From: Mycoplasmopsis fermentans PG18
GTDB lineage: Bacteria; Bacillota_I; Bacilli_A; Mycoplasmatales; Metamycoplasmataceae
Length of the DNA: 64,000 bases
Assembly (NCBI RefSeq): GCF_000209735.1
Contig: NC_021002.1
Coordinates: 166,846 to 230,845 of the forward strand
Direction of reading: 5' to 3'
Part shown: piece after piece, positions 24,614-34,262 of the stretch
Layout of the letters: each line of letters opens with the position of its first letter
Numbering within the stretch: the first letter of the stretch is position 1
Translations under genes and position numbers: made by a program
The notes under the pieces: generated by a model
Seen by the model: only the letters and a program-made list of their open reading frames with translations
What the model was told of the DNA's origin: nothing
The model's database searches: none

Positions 24614-25187
24614 AATATTAGAAGCTTTACTATATGTTCAAGGAGATGAAGGATTAACATTAATCCAAGTTAAAGAAATCTTTGGACTTAACACAATTGC
24701 AGAAGCTAGAAAAGTTATGAATGATTTTATTAAATCATACAATGATGCTGATGGTGCATTAAAAATAGTTAACTTCAATGAAGTTTATAAATTAGCTACT
24801 CGTGAAACATATAAAGAATACATTACCAAAATGGTGCAAGTAGTTAAAAAACACCGCTTATCAAATGCTGCTATTGAAGTTGCTGGAATTACAGCTTATA
24901 AACAACCAGTTACACGTTCAATGATTAACAACATTCGTGGTGTTCAAAGTGATCAAGTTTTAAACTCACTTTTAACAAAAGGTGTTATTGAAGAAGTCGG
25001 AATTAGCCCTACACCAGGTAACCCAATTCTTTATGGAATTACAAACAAGTTTTATGATTACTTTAAAATTAAATCATTAGCTGAATTACCAAAATTAACA
25101 GAATTTAACTTTGTTGATGGTGTTGAAAATGAAGCTGAAGACTTTAACTTATTTGATAGCCAAAGACCAGAAAACTATGATAATTAA
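24603..25187 (+). CDS. scpB: Segregation and condensation protein B
   Basis: A 194-residue ScpB subunit with two winged-helix domains. LEALLYVQGDEGLTL begins domain 1, and ALEVAGITAYKQPVTR-like sequence with NNIRGVQSDQVLNSLL marks domain 2. I start at the ATG at 24603, which has AAGGGGCC upstream and overlaps scpA by 11 nt. A longer in-frame start 14 codons earlier has no ribosome-binding site. The C-terminus is acidic. The gene ends the acpS-plsC-scpA-scpB transcript. Confidence 0.95.
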   Translation: MKNKILEALLYVQGDEGLTLIQVKEIFGLNTIAEARKVMNDFIKSYNDADGALKIVNFNEVYKLATRETYKEYITKMVQVVKKHRLSNAAIEVAGITAYKQPVTRSMINNIRGVQSDQVLNSLLTKGVIEEVGISPTPGNPILYGITNKFYDYFKIKSLAELPKLTEFNFVDGVENEAEDFNLFDSQRPENYDN

Positions 25188-25196
25188 TTTAATTAA

Positions 25197-25219
25197 GGGT
25201 GCTATTTTTAGCACCTTTA
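25197..25219 (+). terminator. Terminator after scpB
   Basis: A 6-bp stem (GGTGCT/AGCACC) with a T-rich 6-nt loop and T-rich tail, about 10 bases after the stop. Confidence 0.7.
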
Positions 25220-25240
25220 TTAATATTTAAGAAAGGCAAA

Positions 25241-26083
25241 ATGCTTGAATTTATTGCAACCAAAAATGATGATGGCCGTAAATTAATTAGCTATTTAAAA
25301 CGAATATTAATTAATACGCCAACATCACATATTTACAAAATTTTGCGTAATAAAGATATTAAAATTAATGGTGTTAGAATCAATGATCCTCAATACATAA
25401 TTAATGAAAAAGATATCATACAAATTTATGGAATTGAGGCTAATGATTACCAAAATAAGAAGTTTGAAAATAGTGCAAAAAAAGATTTTAAAATCATTTA
25501 TGAAGATGACAATATTTTGATTGTTTCTAAGCCAATAAACTTAGCTGTTCATTCAGAAAATAATTGTCTAGATAAACAAGTTTTAAGTTACTTAAAATAT
25601 AATCAAAAAGATAGTTTTAAACCAAGTCATGTTGGACGTCTAGACAAAGTGACAAGTGGATTAATGATATATGCAAAAAATTATGCTACTCTTGTCGAAT
25701 TAAACTATAAAACAGGTTTTTTTGAAAAAATATATAAATTAAAAAGTGATTTTAATGAAGTTAAAAAACTTGTAGAAATTAATATTCAGCATGATGAAAA
25801 ATTACACAAAATGGTTGTTACAAATAATGCTAAAGATCCTTTAGCTAAAACACTTTTTTATACAAAAAATAATGAAATTTTTGCATCTATTTTAACTGGC
25901 AAAAAACATCAAATTAGATTAAGCATGTCTCATTTAAAAACACCTATTTATGGAGACATAAAATATGACGGTAAAAAAGCTGACAGATTATATTTGCATT
26001 GTTATTCAATAACATTTAAAAATTTAGATAATAGTTTAAAATATTTAAATAATAAAGAATTTAATGACCCTATTAATTGATAA
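25241..26083 (+). CDS. Pseudouridine synthase, RluA/RluD family
   Basis: A 280-residue rRNA- or tRNA-modifying enzyme. An N-terminal S4 RNA-binding domain (YLKRILINTPTSHIYKILRN, KINGVRI) is followed by the catalytic domain with IIYEDDNILIVSKPINLAVH and the active-site GRLDKVTSGLMIYAK (catalytic Asp; the usual His before Arg is Gly here), then GKKHQIRLSMSHLKTPIYGD. The start at 25241 has AGAAAGGC upstream. An earlier in-frame ATG lies inside the scpB terminator and is rejected. The penultimate codon is TGA (Trp). The target uridine cannot be read from the sequence. Confidence 0.9.
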
Positions 26084-26091
26084 GGAGAATT

Positions 26092-26394
26092 ATGAAGAAA
26101 GTTACAAAGGAAGAACTTAAAAAAATAGTTGCTTCATTAATGCTTGAACCAACTAATGAAGTTTTAGACCAAATTATGACTGAATGAAAAGTTTTGAACA
26201 AGAACTTAAATATGCTTAAAAAATTAAATACAACAAATGTTAAACCATTAAGTCACATCAATGAAGAAGCTTTAGTAGACTTCTTAAGAGAAGATGTTGA
26301 AGACACTTCTTATAGTATCAACAAACAAACTGCATTAAACAATGCTATGGACAAAGATCAAGATTACATTATTACAACAAAGGTGGTGAAATAA
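26092..26394 (+). CDS. gatC: Glutamyl-tRNA(Gln) amidotransferase subunit C
   Basis: A 100-residue small subunit that bridges GatA and GatB. It starts KKVTKEELKKIVASLMLEPTNE, the helical hairpin of GatC, and ends with the extended DEDYIITTKVVK-like segment. AAGGAG lies 6 nt before the ATG. The last base of its TAA is the first base of the gatA ATG (TAATG). One TGA encodes Trp. It is assigned mostly by length, helix pattern and its place in gatCAB. Confidence 0.88.
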
Positions 26395-27716
26395 TGAAAC
26401 TACAAGTCTTAGGTGATTTTGATTTAGCCCAAGCTGAATTAAAGAAAAACAAAAATAATGCAGTTGCTTATGTTTATGATAAAGCTTTAAAAGAAGGCGA
26501 TGGTTTATTAAACAATGCAGTCTTTACAATTAAAGAAGTTTTTGCAACTAAAGATGCAAAAACAACAGCTTCGAGCTTAATTTTAGAAAACTTCAAACCT
26601 GGCTACAATGCAACCTGTGTGCAAAAATTAATTGATGCAGGTGCTTTAAGAGTTGCAAAAGTTTATTGTGATGAATTGGCTCTTGGTGGCACTGGTACTT
26701 TTAGTGCTTTTGGTTTAATTAAAAATCCACTAGATAAAGAAAGATTAGCGGGTGGTTCATCTTCAGGATCTGTAGCTACATTTACAGATAATATTTCTTT
26801 TGCACTTGGTTCAGATACTGGTGATAGTGTTAGACTGCCAGCGAGTTATAATGGAAATGTTGGATTTAAACCAAGTTATGGAGCAATTAGTCGTTATGGT
26901 ATGTTTGCTTATGCTTCAAGCTTAGATACAGTTAGCTACTTTGCACACAATGTTAATGATATTGCAGTGATTTCGCAAGTTTTATTTGGAGTAGACAACA
27001 AAGATTTTACTTCTAAAAAAGTTAAAATTGATAATGTCCAAAAACTTCAACCTAAGAAAATTGGAGTTTTGAATGTAAGCAAGAATTTAAGCAACTTTGT
27101 TTCAAACAACTTTCAAGAATTAATAGTTAAATTAAAAGCAAATAAAAATATTAAAGTTGAAGTTATTGAGCCTCAAGAAGATTTACTCAATGCAGTTAAA
27201 GCAATCTATGACATAATTTCTTATTCAGAAGCGAGCTCAAATTTAGCAAATTTAAATGGTATTGCTTTTGGTTCAAGAAAAGAAGGCGAAAGCTGAGAAG
27301 AAATTATGACTAACACAAGAAGTCAAGGTTTTGGAAAAATGGTTCAAAGAAGACTTACTTTAGGCACTTTCTTCTTACATTCAGAAAATCAAAAAGATTT
27401 ATTTTTAAAAGCTCAACAAGGCCGTAGATTATTTAAAGAATATTGAGATAAATTGCACAAACAATATGACATTGTGATTTATCCAGCTTATGCTGATGTT
27501 GCTCCTTATATTAATAAGAAGAATAAAAACTACAAATATATGGAATACATTTTAACTGGATCTAACTTAGCTGGGAATCCATCAATTACAATCCCATGAA
27601 TTAAAAAAGATAACTTACCAATTAATTTAGCTATTGATGCCGATATTTATCAAGACGAAAAACTTCTAAGTCATGCTCTTTGAATGGAAGAGTTTTTAGG
27701 AGGTGAACATGAATAA
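26394..27716 (+). CDS. gatA: Glutamyl-tRNA(Gln) amidotransferase subunit A
   Basis: A 440-residue amidase that releases ammonia from glutamine for conversion of Glu-tRNA(Gln) to Gln-tRNA(Gln). The Ser-cisSer-Lys triad can be read: Lys47 in TIKEVFATKD, the GGSSSGS loop at 120-126 and the nucleophile Ser145 in SDTGDSVR. Two positions are unusual: the family has GGSSGGS and DTGGS. The first half is better conserved than the second. The start shares one base with gatC, and gatB overlaps the end by 8 nt. Confidence 0.94.
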
Positions 27717-29130
27717 TTTTGAAGTAATTATTGGAATTGAAATTCACCTTGAGTTAAATACAAAAACTAAAATGTTTTCGCCAGCAAGAATAGATTTTAA
27801 TGCTGAACCTAATACAACAATGAACCAAATCGATTTAGGTTATCCAGGAACTTTACCTTTAGTTAATAAGGAAGCAGTTTTAAGTGGAATTAAATTAGCC
27901 AAAGCATTAAATATGAAAATAGATGACGAATTGCACTTTGATCGTAAAAATTACTTTTATCCTGACTTACCTAAAGGCTACCAAATTACTCAATTTTTAA
28001 GACCAATAGGATCAGAAGGTTATGTCACAATTAACACTGATAAAGGACCTAAAAAAATCCAAATTGAAAGAATTCACCTTGAAGAAGATACAGCTCGTCA
28101 ACACCATGATGAAGAAGGGACTAAATTAGATTACAACCGTGCAGGTGTGCCTTTAATTGAAATAGTTACTCATCCTGTTTTAAGAAGTGCAGATGAAGCC
28201 GTAGCTTATGTTGATATGATTCGTAAGATAGCTTTAAGCTTAAATATTAGTGATGCTAAAATGGAACAAGGTAGTTTACGTGCTGATGTTAATGTGTCAC
28301 TTAGACCATATGGTTACAAAGGTTTTGGTACAAAAGTTGAAATCAAAAACATGAACTCATTTAGAGCAATCAAGAATGCTCTTGAATTTGAAATTGATTT
28401 TCAAAGAAAACAAATTTTGACCAATAAGCCTATTTTACAGCAAACTAAGCGTTATAATGAAGCTACTTTAAGTACAGTTGTAATGCGTACAAAAACAGGT
28501 GAAGTTGATTATAAATACTTCCCAGAGCCAAATATTCCATTTATTAAATTAAGCAAAAAATTAATTGATTCAGTTAAATTAAATGAACTTCCTTGAGAAA
28601 GAGAAGCTAGATACAAAAAAGAAAATATTCAAGATATTTACATCAACAGTTTATTAAATGATCTTGATTTAGCAAAATATTTTGATTCTATTAATTATGT
28701 TGATAGAGATAAATTATCTAAATTATTTTTTGCTGAAATAGTTTCACTAGCAAATAGCAAAAGCATTCATCCAACTGAATTAAATATTAAAAATGGACAC
28801 TTATTAAAAGGAATTGAATTAATGGACCAAGATATTATTTCAGGTCGTTCATTTAAAAAACTTGTTCCTTTATTAGTTAATTTTGATGGTGATTTTGACA
28901 AATTAGTTGTTGATAATAATCTTAAACAAATTAGCGATGAAGCCACAATTACAAAATGAGTTAATGAAATTATTAGCCAAAATGAAAGTGTTATTGCAGA
29001 ATATCCTAATCGTGAAGAAAGAGTTCTTAAATTTGTTTTAGGTGCTTTAATGAAAGTTTCAGGCGGACAAGTAAGTCCAATTAAAGCAAATGAAATTTCA
29101 GTTAGAATTCTTAAAAACAAATTTAAATAA
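27709..29130 (+). CDS. gatB: Aspartyl/glutamyl-tRNA amidotransferase subunit B
   Basis: A 473-residue subunit that binds and phosphorylates mischarged tRNA. Family blocks are VIIGIEIHLELNTKTKMFS, YPGTLPLVN, RKNYFYPDLPKGYQITQF, HLEEDTARQ and the kinase-site DYNRAGVPLIEI. The helical and YqeY-like tail domains occupy residues 290-473. I choose the ATG at 27709 because AGGAGG ends 5 nt before it; a GTG two codons earlier lies inside that site. It closes the gatCAB operon. Confidence 0.96.
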
Positions 29131-29141
29131 TCAATATAACA

Positions 29142-29180
29142 ACCTTTTGGATGTTTATTAACAATCAAAAGGTGTTTTTT
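29142..29180 (+). terminator. Terminator of gatCAB
   Basis: A perfect 8-bp stem (ACCTTTTG/CAAAAGGT) with a 16-nt loop, then a T-run. Confidence 0.8.
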
Positions 29181-29189
29181 TAATTGTTT

Positions 29190-29219
29190 TGTGTGTTTCA
29201 CACATAAAAATGTTATAAT
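29190..29219 (+). promoter_or_regulatory. Promoter of the AbiE pair with operator-like inverted repeat
   Basis: TGTGTG-TTT-CACACA (29190-29204) is a perfect 6-bp inverted repeat placed where the -35 should be. TATAAT follows at 29214-29219. AbiEi proteins are known to bind inverted repeats in their own promoter, so this is a candidate autoregulatory operator. Confidence 0.65.
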
Positions 29220-29259
29220 GTATGTGTAAAAATCACAAAAACACAAAAAGGAGAAGAAA

Positions 29260-29847
29260 ATGCAAGAAGAAAAAGTTATTAAAATTGGAAAAAAACACAA
29301 TGGTGTAATTACAACAAAGGAGTGCGCAATGCAAAGAATTCACAATCAAACATTACACAGGTTATTGTCAAAAAAAATTATTGAAAAAATTTCCCATGGT
29401 ATTTATTTATTGACCGAGTATTTAGAAGATGATCATTATTTGTTTCAATTAAGATACCCAAAGACAATTTTTTCATATGAAACAGCCTTATATTTAATTC
29501 ACGAAACAGACTTTTTACCTATAAATTTTGATGTTTCTGTAACAAAAGGGTACAAATTCAATGATAAAGAAAATATAAGAGTTAATTATGTTTCTGATGA
29601 GTTAGCTGATTTAGGAAAAATAAAAGTTAAAACAATGTTTAATAATGATGTTTATGTTTATTGTTATGAAAGAGTATTGTGCGATTTAATAAAAAATAGA
29701 AAAAAAGCAAATTTAGAAACTTATGTTAATGCAATTAAAAGATATGCACAATATAAAAATAAAAATTTGGATTTATTGTATGAAATAGCTAAGAAAATGA
29801 ATATTTTAGATGAAATGAAAAATATTATGATCGGAATAATTTATTAA
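29260..29847 (+). CDS. AbiEi-type antitoxin / transcriptional regulator
   Basis: A 195-residue protein of the type IV toxin-antitoxin AbiE system. The N-terminal winged helix reads NGVITTKECAMQRIHNQTLHRLLSKKIIEKISHGIYLL. The AbiEi domain follows with IFSYETALYLI, DVSVTKGYKF, VYVYCYERVLCDLIKNRKK and a C-terminal helical segment. It is expected to neutralise the downstream AbiEii nucleotidyltransferase and repress the pair's promoter. AAAGGAGAAGA precedes the start. The toxin gene starts 1 nt after the stop. Its frame is intact although the toxin gene carries a TAA. Confidence 0.9.
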   Translation: MQEEKVIKIGKKHNGVITTKECAMQRIHNQTLHRLLSKKIIEKISHGIYLLTEYLEDDHYLFQLRYPKTIFSYETALYLIHETDFLPINFDVSVTKGYKFNDKENIRVNYVSDELADLGKIKVKTMFNNDVYVYCYERVLCDLIKNRKKANLETYVNAIKRYAQYKNKNLDLLYEIAKKMNILDEMKNIMIGIIY

Positions 29848-29848
29848 T

Positions 29849-30688
29849 ATGACAATAGAAAAAATTAAAATGATAAGCAAGGAAATAAGCAAAAAAACTA
29901 ACATACCATTTAATAAAATATTTCATAATTATTTTCTTGAATTAATTTTAAGAAAAATATCTAAAAGCAAATATTCAAATTTTTTTGTATTAAAAGGCGG
30001 ATACTTAATAACAACAATTTTTAACTATAAATGAAGAACAACAGTTGATTTAGATTTTATGTCAATTTTTAAAAACAAAAATTTAGGTGAAATAAAAGAC
30101 ATTGTTAATAAAATTTTGAATGAAAAAGATGAAAATGACACTATTTACAAAATATATAAAACATAACCAATAAATGTTAATAATGAAAAGAAAGGAATTA
30201 GATTGTATGTAAAAGTAAAAATAAAAAACATAACAGAAATTGTTCCTTTAGACATTGTTGAAGAATCAAAAATTGATCCTACTTATATTTCAAAAGAATT
30301 TAATTCTATTTATGGTGAAAATTTTACTTTTCTAATTTATAACATTGAAAATGTAATTGCTGAAAAGGTTTTTGCTATTTATACCAACCGTTTTTGAAAT
30401 TCAAGATTAAAAGACTTTTTTGATATTTATTATTTATTTGAAAATCAAAAAAAATTTATTAATAAAGAAATCTTAAAAAAGGCCATTGACAATGCTTTTA
30501 AAGTTAGAAATGCTTCATTTGATAAAACTATTTTTATAGATTTACTAAATGCACTTAAAATTTCAGAATTACAAAATTTACAATGAGAGAAACTTGTTTT
30601 ATCTAAAAATTGACAAACATCAAAAAGCTTTGGTGAAATTGTAGAAGTAATAATTAAACATTTTGAGAATGATATTGAGAATGTTTAG
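29849..30688 (+). pseudogene. AbiEii-type nucleotidyltransferase toxin, interrupted by an in-frame TAA
   Basis: A 279-codon frame of the AbiEii family (DNA polymerase beta-like fold). The active-site segments FFVLKGGYLI and TTVDLDFMS lie at about residues 48-75. A TAA at 30164-30166 (codon 106) interrupts the frame, which then continues without shift as PINVNNEKKGIRLYVKVKIKN. Later family features are LIYNIENVIAEKVFAI and SRLKDFFDIYYLF. Both halves look undecayed and read TGA as Trp. Without readthrough only the first 105 residues would be made. It may be an inactivated toxin protected from loss by a still-intact antitoxin. Confidence 0.85.
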
Positions 30689-30750
30689 AATTTTGTGTAA
30701 AGTATTTCACTTTCTTAATAGAAAGGAATTGATTCAACACAAAATTTTTT
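30689..30750 (+). terminator. Compound hairpin terminator after the AbiE pair
   Basis: An outer perfect 10-bp stem (AATTTTGTGT/ACACAAAATT) starts right after the stop and encloses a second perfect hairpin (CTTTCT/AGAAAG, 30710-30725). A T-run follows at 30745-30750. Confidence 0.75.
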
Positions 30751-30754
30751 ATAG

Positions 30755-30783
30755 CCCCCCCATTTTTTAAATTCTAGAATTTA
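30755..30783. repeat. C7 tract and adjacent 16-bp palindrome
   Basis: Seven consecutive C residues (30755-30761) are striking in this AT-rich sequence. They are followed by the perfect palindrome TAAATTCTAGAATTTA (30768-30783). The tract lies in the convergent gap between the AbiE pair and the endonuclease gene. Confidence 0.7.
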
Positions 30784-30802
30784 GGGTTTGTTTATTATTG
30801 AA

Positions 30803-31660
30803 TTATTTAAGATTTTTAAGGACTACATTTTTTAGATCATTGATGCTATAAAGATGTTCGATGATTTCGAAAGCTTCTTTCAAATTGTTTTTTGCATTTT
30901 TTCAACCATTTATTCCATCGGTAATTCAAATGAATTCAAAATTAGTAATTGTTTTTGTAGATAAATAAATTTTTTCATAGCTTCTTGAAACTTCATTAAG
31001 TTTAGAACCTTGAGCCGTATAAAAATTTACTTCAATTGCATAAAATTTATGATTTTTAATGATTCCAAAATCAAATCTTTTATTTGCAGTTGTTTCTTGA
31101 ATATTATTTAAATTAATTCCAAACTTTTCATAGATCTCACTTGAATATATTTGTTTAAAATATGTTTTGTTTTCAACATATCCAGCTTGTTGAATATATT
31201 TTTCAACTAGTTTTTCCATTTTAAAACCTGTTCTGTTTTTTCTTGCATTGGTGTTGCTGCCTGCTTGAACACCATCATAATAACCTAAAACATAATCTTG
31301 ACTTTTATTTTTAAGTCAATCTTTTAGACCTGTTTTTTCAAAAAAGTCATTGTAATCTTTAAAGTCATTTGTAAAATTCTTAAAGTCTAATTCTTTTATT
31401 TGCTGATTATCATAAATTTGCAAATAATTATTTCTTACAGCTAATAGACTTGGCAATATTTTTAAAACTTGTTTATCATTATCATATATTTTTTTAAATT
31501 TTTCAGAAATATTCTTGTCACCTACAATATTGCTGAATTTAACTAGTTCTTTTCTATAAGCTTGTAAATCTTGATTAATTTTTTCAAAATCTACATAATA
31601 GTCATAGCCAACTATTGTTGGTGTTAAATTATTAAATCACTTTTCAAAATCTCTTTTCAT
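30803..31660 (-). CDS. Type II restriction endonuclease, DpnII/MboI family
   Basis: A 285-residue protein very similar in layout to DpnII (about 288 residues), which cuts unmethylated GATC. The C-terminal half holds GSNTNARKNRTGF, then MEKLVEKYIQQAGY and the nuclease segment KRFDFGI-IKNHKFYAIEVNFYT, in which Asp and the Glu-x-Asn group fit a PD-(D/E)XK-type site. WITDGINGWKNAKNNLKEAFE follows. GGGAG lies 5 nt before the ATG. It starts 1 nt after the dam-like gene, giving a classic methylase-then-nuclease order. Specificity for GATC is inferred from the family. Confidence 0.9.
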
Positions 31661-31661
31661 T

Positions 31662-32711
31662 TTACTCCCTATAATTTGTAATTATTACTTCTTCAACTTC
31701 TCCTCGTCCACTTCCATTTGAATTTATCATTCTTTTTGCTTTAACAACATTAATATTAAAGTCTGCATATAATTCATTAATATATTTTGTGTTGTGATTA
31801 CTTAACATTACTTTGACACCTTTTTTGTCAAGTTTTTTAAAAACTTCGGATAATCGTTTTTGTTCTTCTTTTCCAAAACTTTCTGAATTATATGAAGTGA
31901 AAGTATTTTTGTTTTCAATGACATCATAAGGAGGATCAAAATAAACAAAATCTCCTTTTTGAGCTTTTTCACAAAATACTTCAAAATCTTCACAGAAAAT
32001 TTGATTATTTGTAGTTTTTAAAAAGTTTTTTAAATTTTCAAAATTGTCTCTATCAAAGCAATTAACTGAGTTTTTCTTGCCAGAAGGTACATTAAATTGT
32101 CCTTTAGAATTTACTCGATATAAACCATTAAAACACGCTTTATTTAAGTATATTGTTCGGGCAGCTTTTTTGTAATTTGGCAGTTTATCGTATTTATCTA
32201 ATTTGTCCAAATCTCTTATTTTATAGTAATACCCATCATTATGATTGTTTTCATGATTAATTAATTCTTTTTTTAATAATTTAAAATCTTTATCATTTTT
32301 AAAGCAATTAAAAACATTAATTAATTCTTTATTAAAATCATTTATTATGAAATTTTGCGGCTTTAGATTTAGTAATAATGCTCCGCCACCAACAAAAGGT
32401 TCCAAATAATTGTTATATGTTTTTGGCATTAAACTTTTAAGTTTATCTAATAATTGAGTTTTGCCACCAGCCCATTTTACAAATGGTGAAAGTTTTGTGT
32501 TTAATTTTCCAATATAAATATTATTCAAATTCAAAGCATTATATATTTTGCAAATTGTAAAAAACTGAACGCCCTTAATTTGACCTTTTTCAATTTTAGT
32601 TAATTGAGATCTTTCGGTGCTACTTAATTCTGCTAATTCTTGTTGTGTCATATTTTTTGCAAGTCTTTCCATTTTAATATTGTCGCCAATTGTTTTAAAA
32701 AGTGTTTCCAT
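31662..32711 (-). CDS. XRE-type HTH fused to a Dam/DpnM-type adenine methyltransferase
   Basis: A 349-residue fusion. Residues 5-65 form an XRE/Cro helix-turn-helix (IGDNIKMERLAKNMTQQELA, SSTERSQLTKIEKG). From about residue 70 a D12-class N6-adenine methyltransferase follows with PFVKWAGGKTQLL, LEPFVGGGALLLNL (SAM binding), FNGLYRVNSKGQFNVP and the catalytic FVYFDPPYD. The partner nuclease implies GATC methylation. AAGGAG lies 6 nt before this ATG. An upstream in-frame ATG (32801) lacks such a site. The HTH probably lets the methylase regulate its own operon, as shown for other HTH-bearing methylases. Confidence 0.92.
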   Translation of the reverse strand: METLFKTIGDNIKMERLAKNMTQQELAELSSTERSQLTKIEKGQIKGVQFFTICKIYNALNLNNIYIGKLNTKLSPFVKWAGGKTQLLDKLKSLMPKTYNNYLEPFVGGGALLLNLKPQNFIINDFNKELINVFNCFKNDKDFKLLKKELINHENNHNDGYYYKIRDLDKLDKYDKLPNYKKAARTIYLNKACFNGLYRVNSKGQFNVPSGKKNSVNCFDRDNFENLKNFLKTTNNQIFCEDFEVFCEKAQKGDFVYFDPPYDVIENKNTFTSYNSESFGKEEQKRLSEVFKKLDKKGVKVMLSNHNTKYINELYADFNINVVKAKRMINSNGSGRGEVEEVIITNYRE

Positions 32712-32782
32712 TTTGTGCTCCTTAAATAAATATATTTTAATTATATCAAATGTGTTGTTTTGTACACAAATTATTTCACTTT

Positions 32783-34114
32783 TTATTTTAAAATTTTTCA
32801 ATATCCTCTTGTCTTACCAATTCTAGCTATGTAGCCCTTGTCTTTTAAAAGATCTAAAATTCTTTGAATAGTTCTCGAAGATTTTTTTATTTTTTTAGCT
32901 AGTGAACCAGCTGTTTCTTTTGGATTATTTTTTAAAGCCATATATACATAATAAGCAGAATCTGGCAATCAGTATTCTTTAAATTCTTCATCTTTACTAA
33001 TTAAACTTTTGTTTTCTCTTAAAAATATAAATGCAAAACCATAATTGCCTTTTTGATAAGTAATTTTAGCATTAGTTTTTTCACATTCTTCATATACTCT
33101 CTTGAAACCATTATTACAAATTTTAGCTTCATCAACTAAATTAATCATTTTTAAAATTAATGGATTTCTAATAATTGATTCTATGTTTTTATATGCAAAA
33201 TCTTCTGGAGTGTATTCAATTGGAAATTGACCAGGATTATAGATTTTAATATTACTAGGATGAATATTAATTTCGTGTTCTATTGCAGATTCATATTTTG
33301 CATGTGCAAAACTATTAATAATTATTTCCTTTAAAGAATCAATTGGTATTTCTGGAATATCAATTCTTTCTATATCTACAAATTCTGCTTTTCAATTGAT
33401 TTTAGATTTAACATATTCATTAGCTTTCTCAATTAATTGAAAGATGTTACCAGAAATTCTATTGATATCTAAAAATGTTAATTTTTGATCTGTTGCAAAA
33501 ACAGCCATTTTTAAAACTATAGGTTCTCTATGCGAAAAAAGATAATGAGCAGCATTTGTTAGTTTTTCATTTTTCATCAAACTTAATTTATTTAAAATGT
33601 TTTCAGCATTAAATTCTATTTCATTTAATTTTTTACTTTTTATAGCTTTTTTATAAAACTTTTGAAATGTTTCTAAATCAATATCATCAATTTCATAATC
33701 GCTTAATTCACTATCTCAGCTTTTGTTTTTATTGAATTCAAAAAGCTGTCTTAATTGATTAGGACTGAGTATTTTATCCTCATCATCATTTCTAATATAA
33801 TAGATGCCTTCAACTGAATATGGAGCATCATTCCCACAAAAAGTTACCTCTATTATTTGTTTATTATCAACAATTTTTTTCTCAATAATAGGACTAATTA
33901 CAGGTTCAATATTTTCATAAATTTTTCTGCAAATATCTCTTAAAGTATTTATGTTGATTTTTTGATCATATACTAATCCATCATCTCCGATGCCAAAATA
34001 TAATGTGCCTTTTCCGTGTTTATTTAACATGGCACAAATTGATTTCATAGCCTCATTTATTTCATTTGTATTTTTCTTAAATTCAAGTGTTTCGCTTTCG
34101 ATTCCAAAATTCAT
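32783..34114 (-). CDS. AlbA_2 (Schlafen-like) domain protein with winged-helix C-terminus
   Basis: A 443-residue protein of the group annotated as ATP-binding or divergent-AAA regulators. The N-terminal AlbA_2 domain has ESETLEFKKN, ICAMLNKHGKGTLYFGIGDDG and later APYSVEGIYYIR. The middle domain has LKEIIINSFAHAKYE and INIHPSNIKIYNPGQFP, the pattern seen in RecG-like/AlbA_2 proteins. The last 60 residues form a winged helix (ETAGSLAKKIKKSSRTIQRI). The start at 34114 has AAAGGTTA upstream. It lies 71 nt upstream of the HTH-Dam gene in the same direction. The biochemical role is unknown; a regulatory or defence-linked role is my inference. Confidence 0.82.
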
Positions 34115-34144
34115 TTTTAACCTTTTTTTAACTTTTATAATTAC

Positions 34145-34197
34145 ATTATACATAAAAAATTTATTTAAGACAAATTTATGACAAAATTTATGACAAA
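34145..34197 (-). promoter_or_regulatory. Promoter of the AlbA_2 gene with three helically phased repeats
   Basis: A minus-strand TATAAT (34145-34150) stands about 30 nt before the ATG. Upstream, GACAAA occurs at 34169, 34180 and 34192, spaced 11 and 12 bp, with ATTTAT between the first copies. The array covers the -35 position and lies on one face of the helix, suggesting cooperative binding of a regulator. Confidence 0.55.
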
Positions 34198-34262
34198 AAA
34201 ATAAAAAAATATTTGTTCTTATTGTGATAAAATTAAAATAATTAACATAAAAAGGGACAAAA

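Noticed and set aside
25199-25240. Earlier start for the pseudouridine synthase gene
   Set aside because: It falls inside the scpB terminator hairpin and has no ribosome-binding site.
32712-32801. Upstream ATG for the HTH-Dam gene
   Set aside because: It overlaps the AlbA_2 stop region and has no ribosome-binding site, whereas AAGGAG precedes the ATG at 32711.
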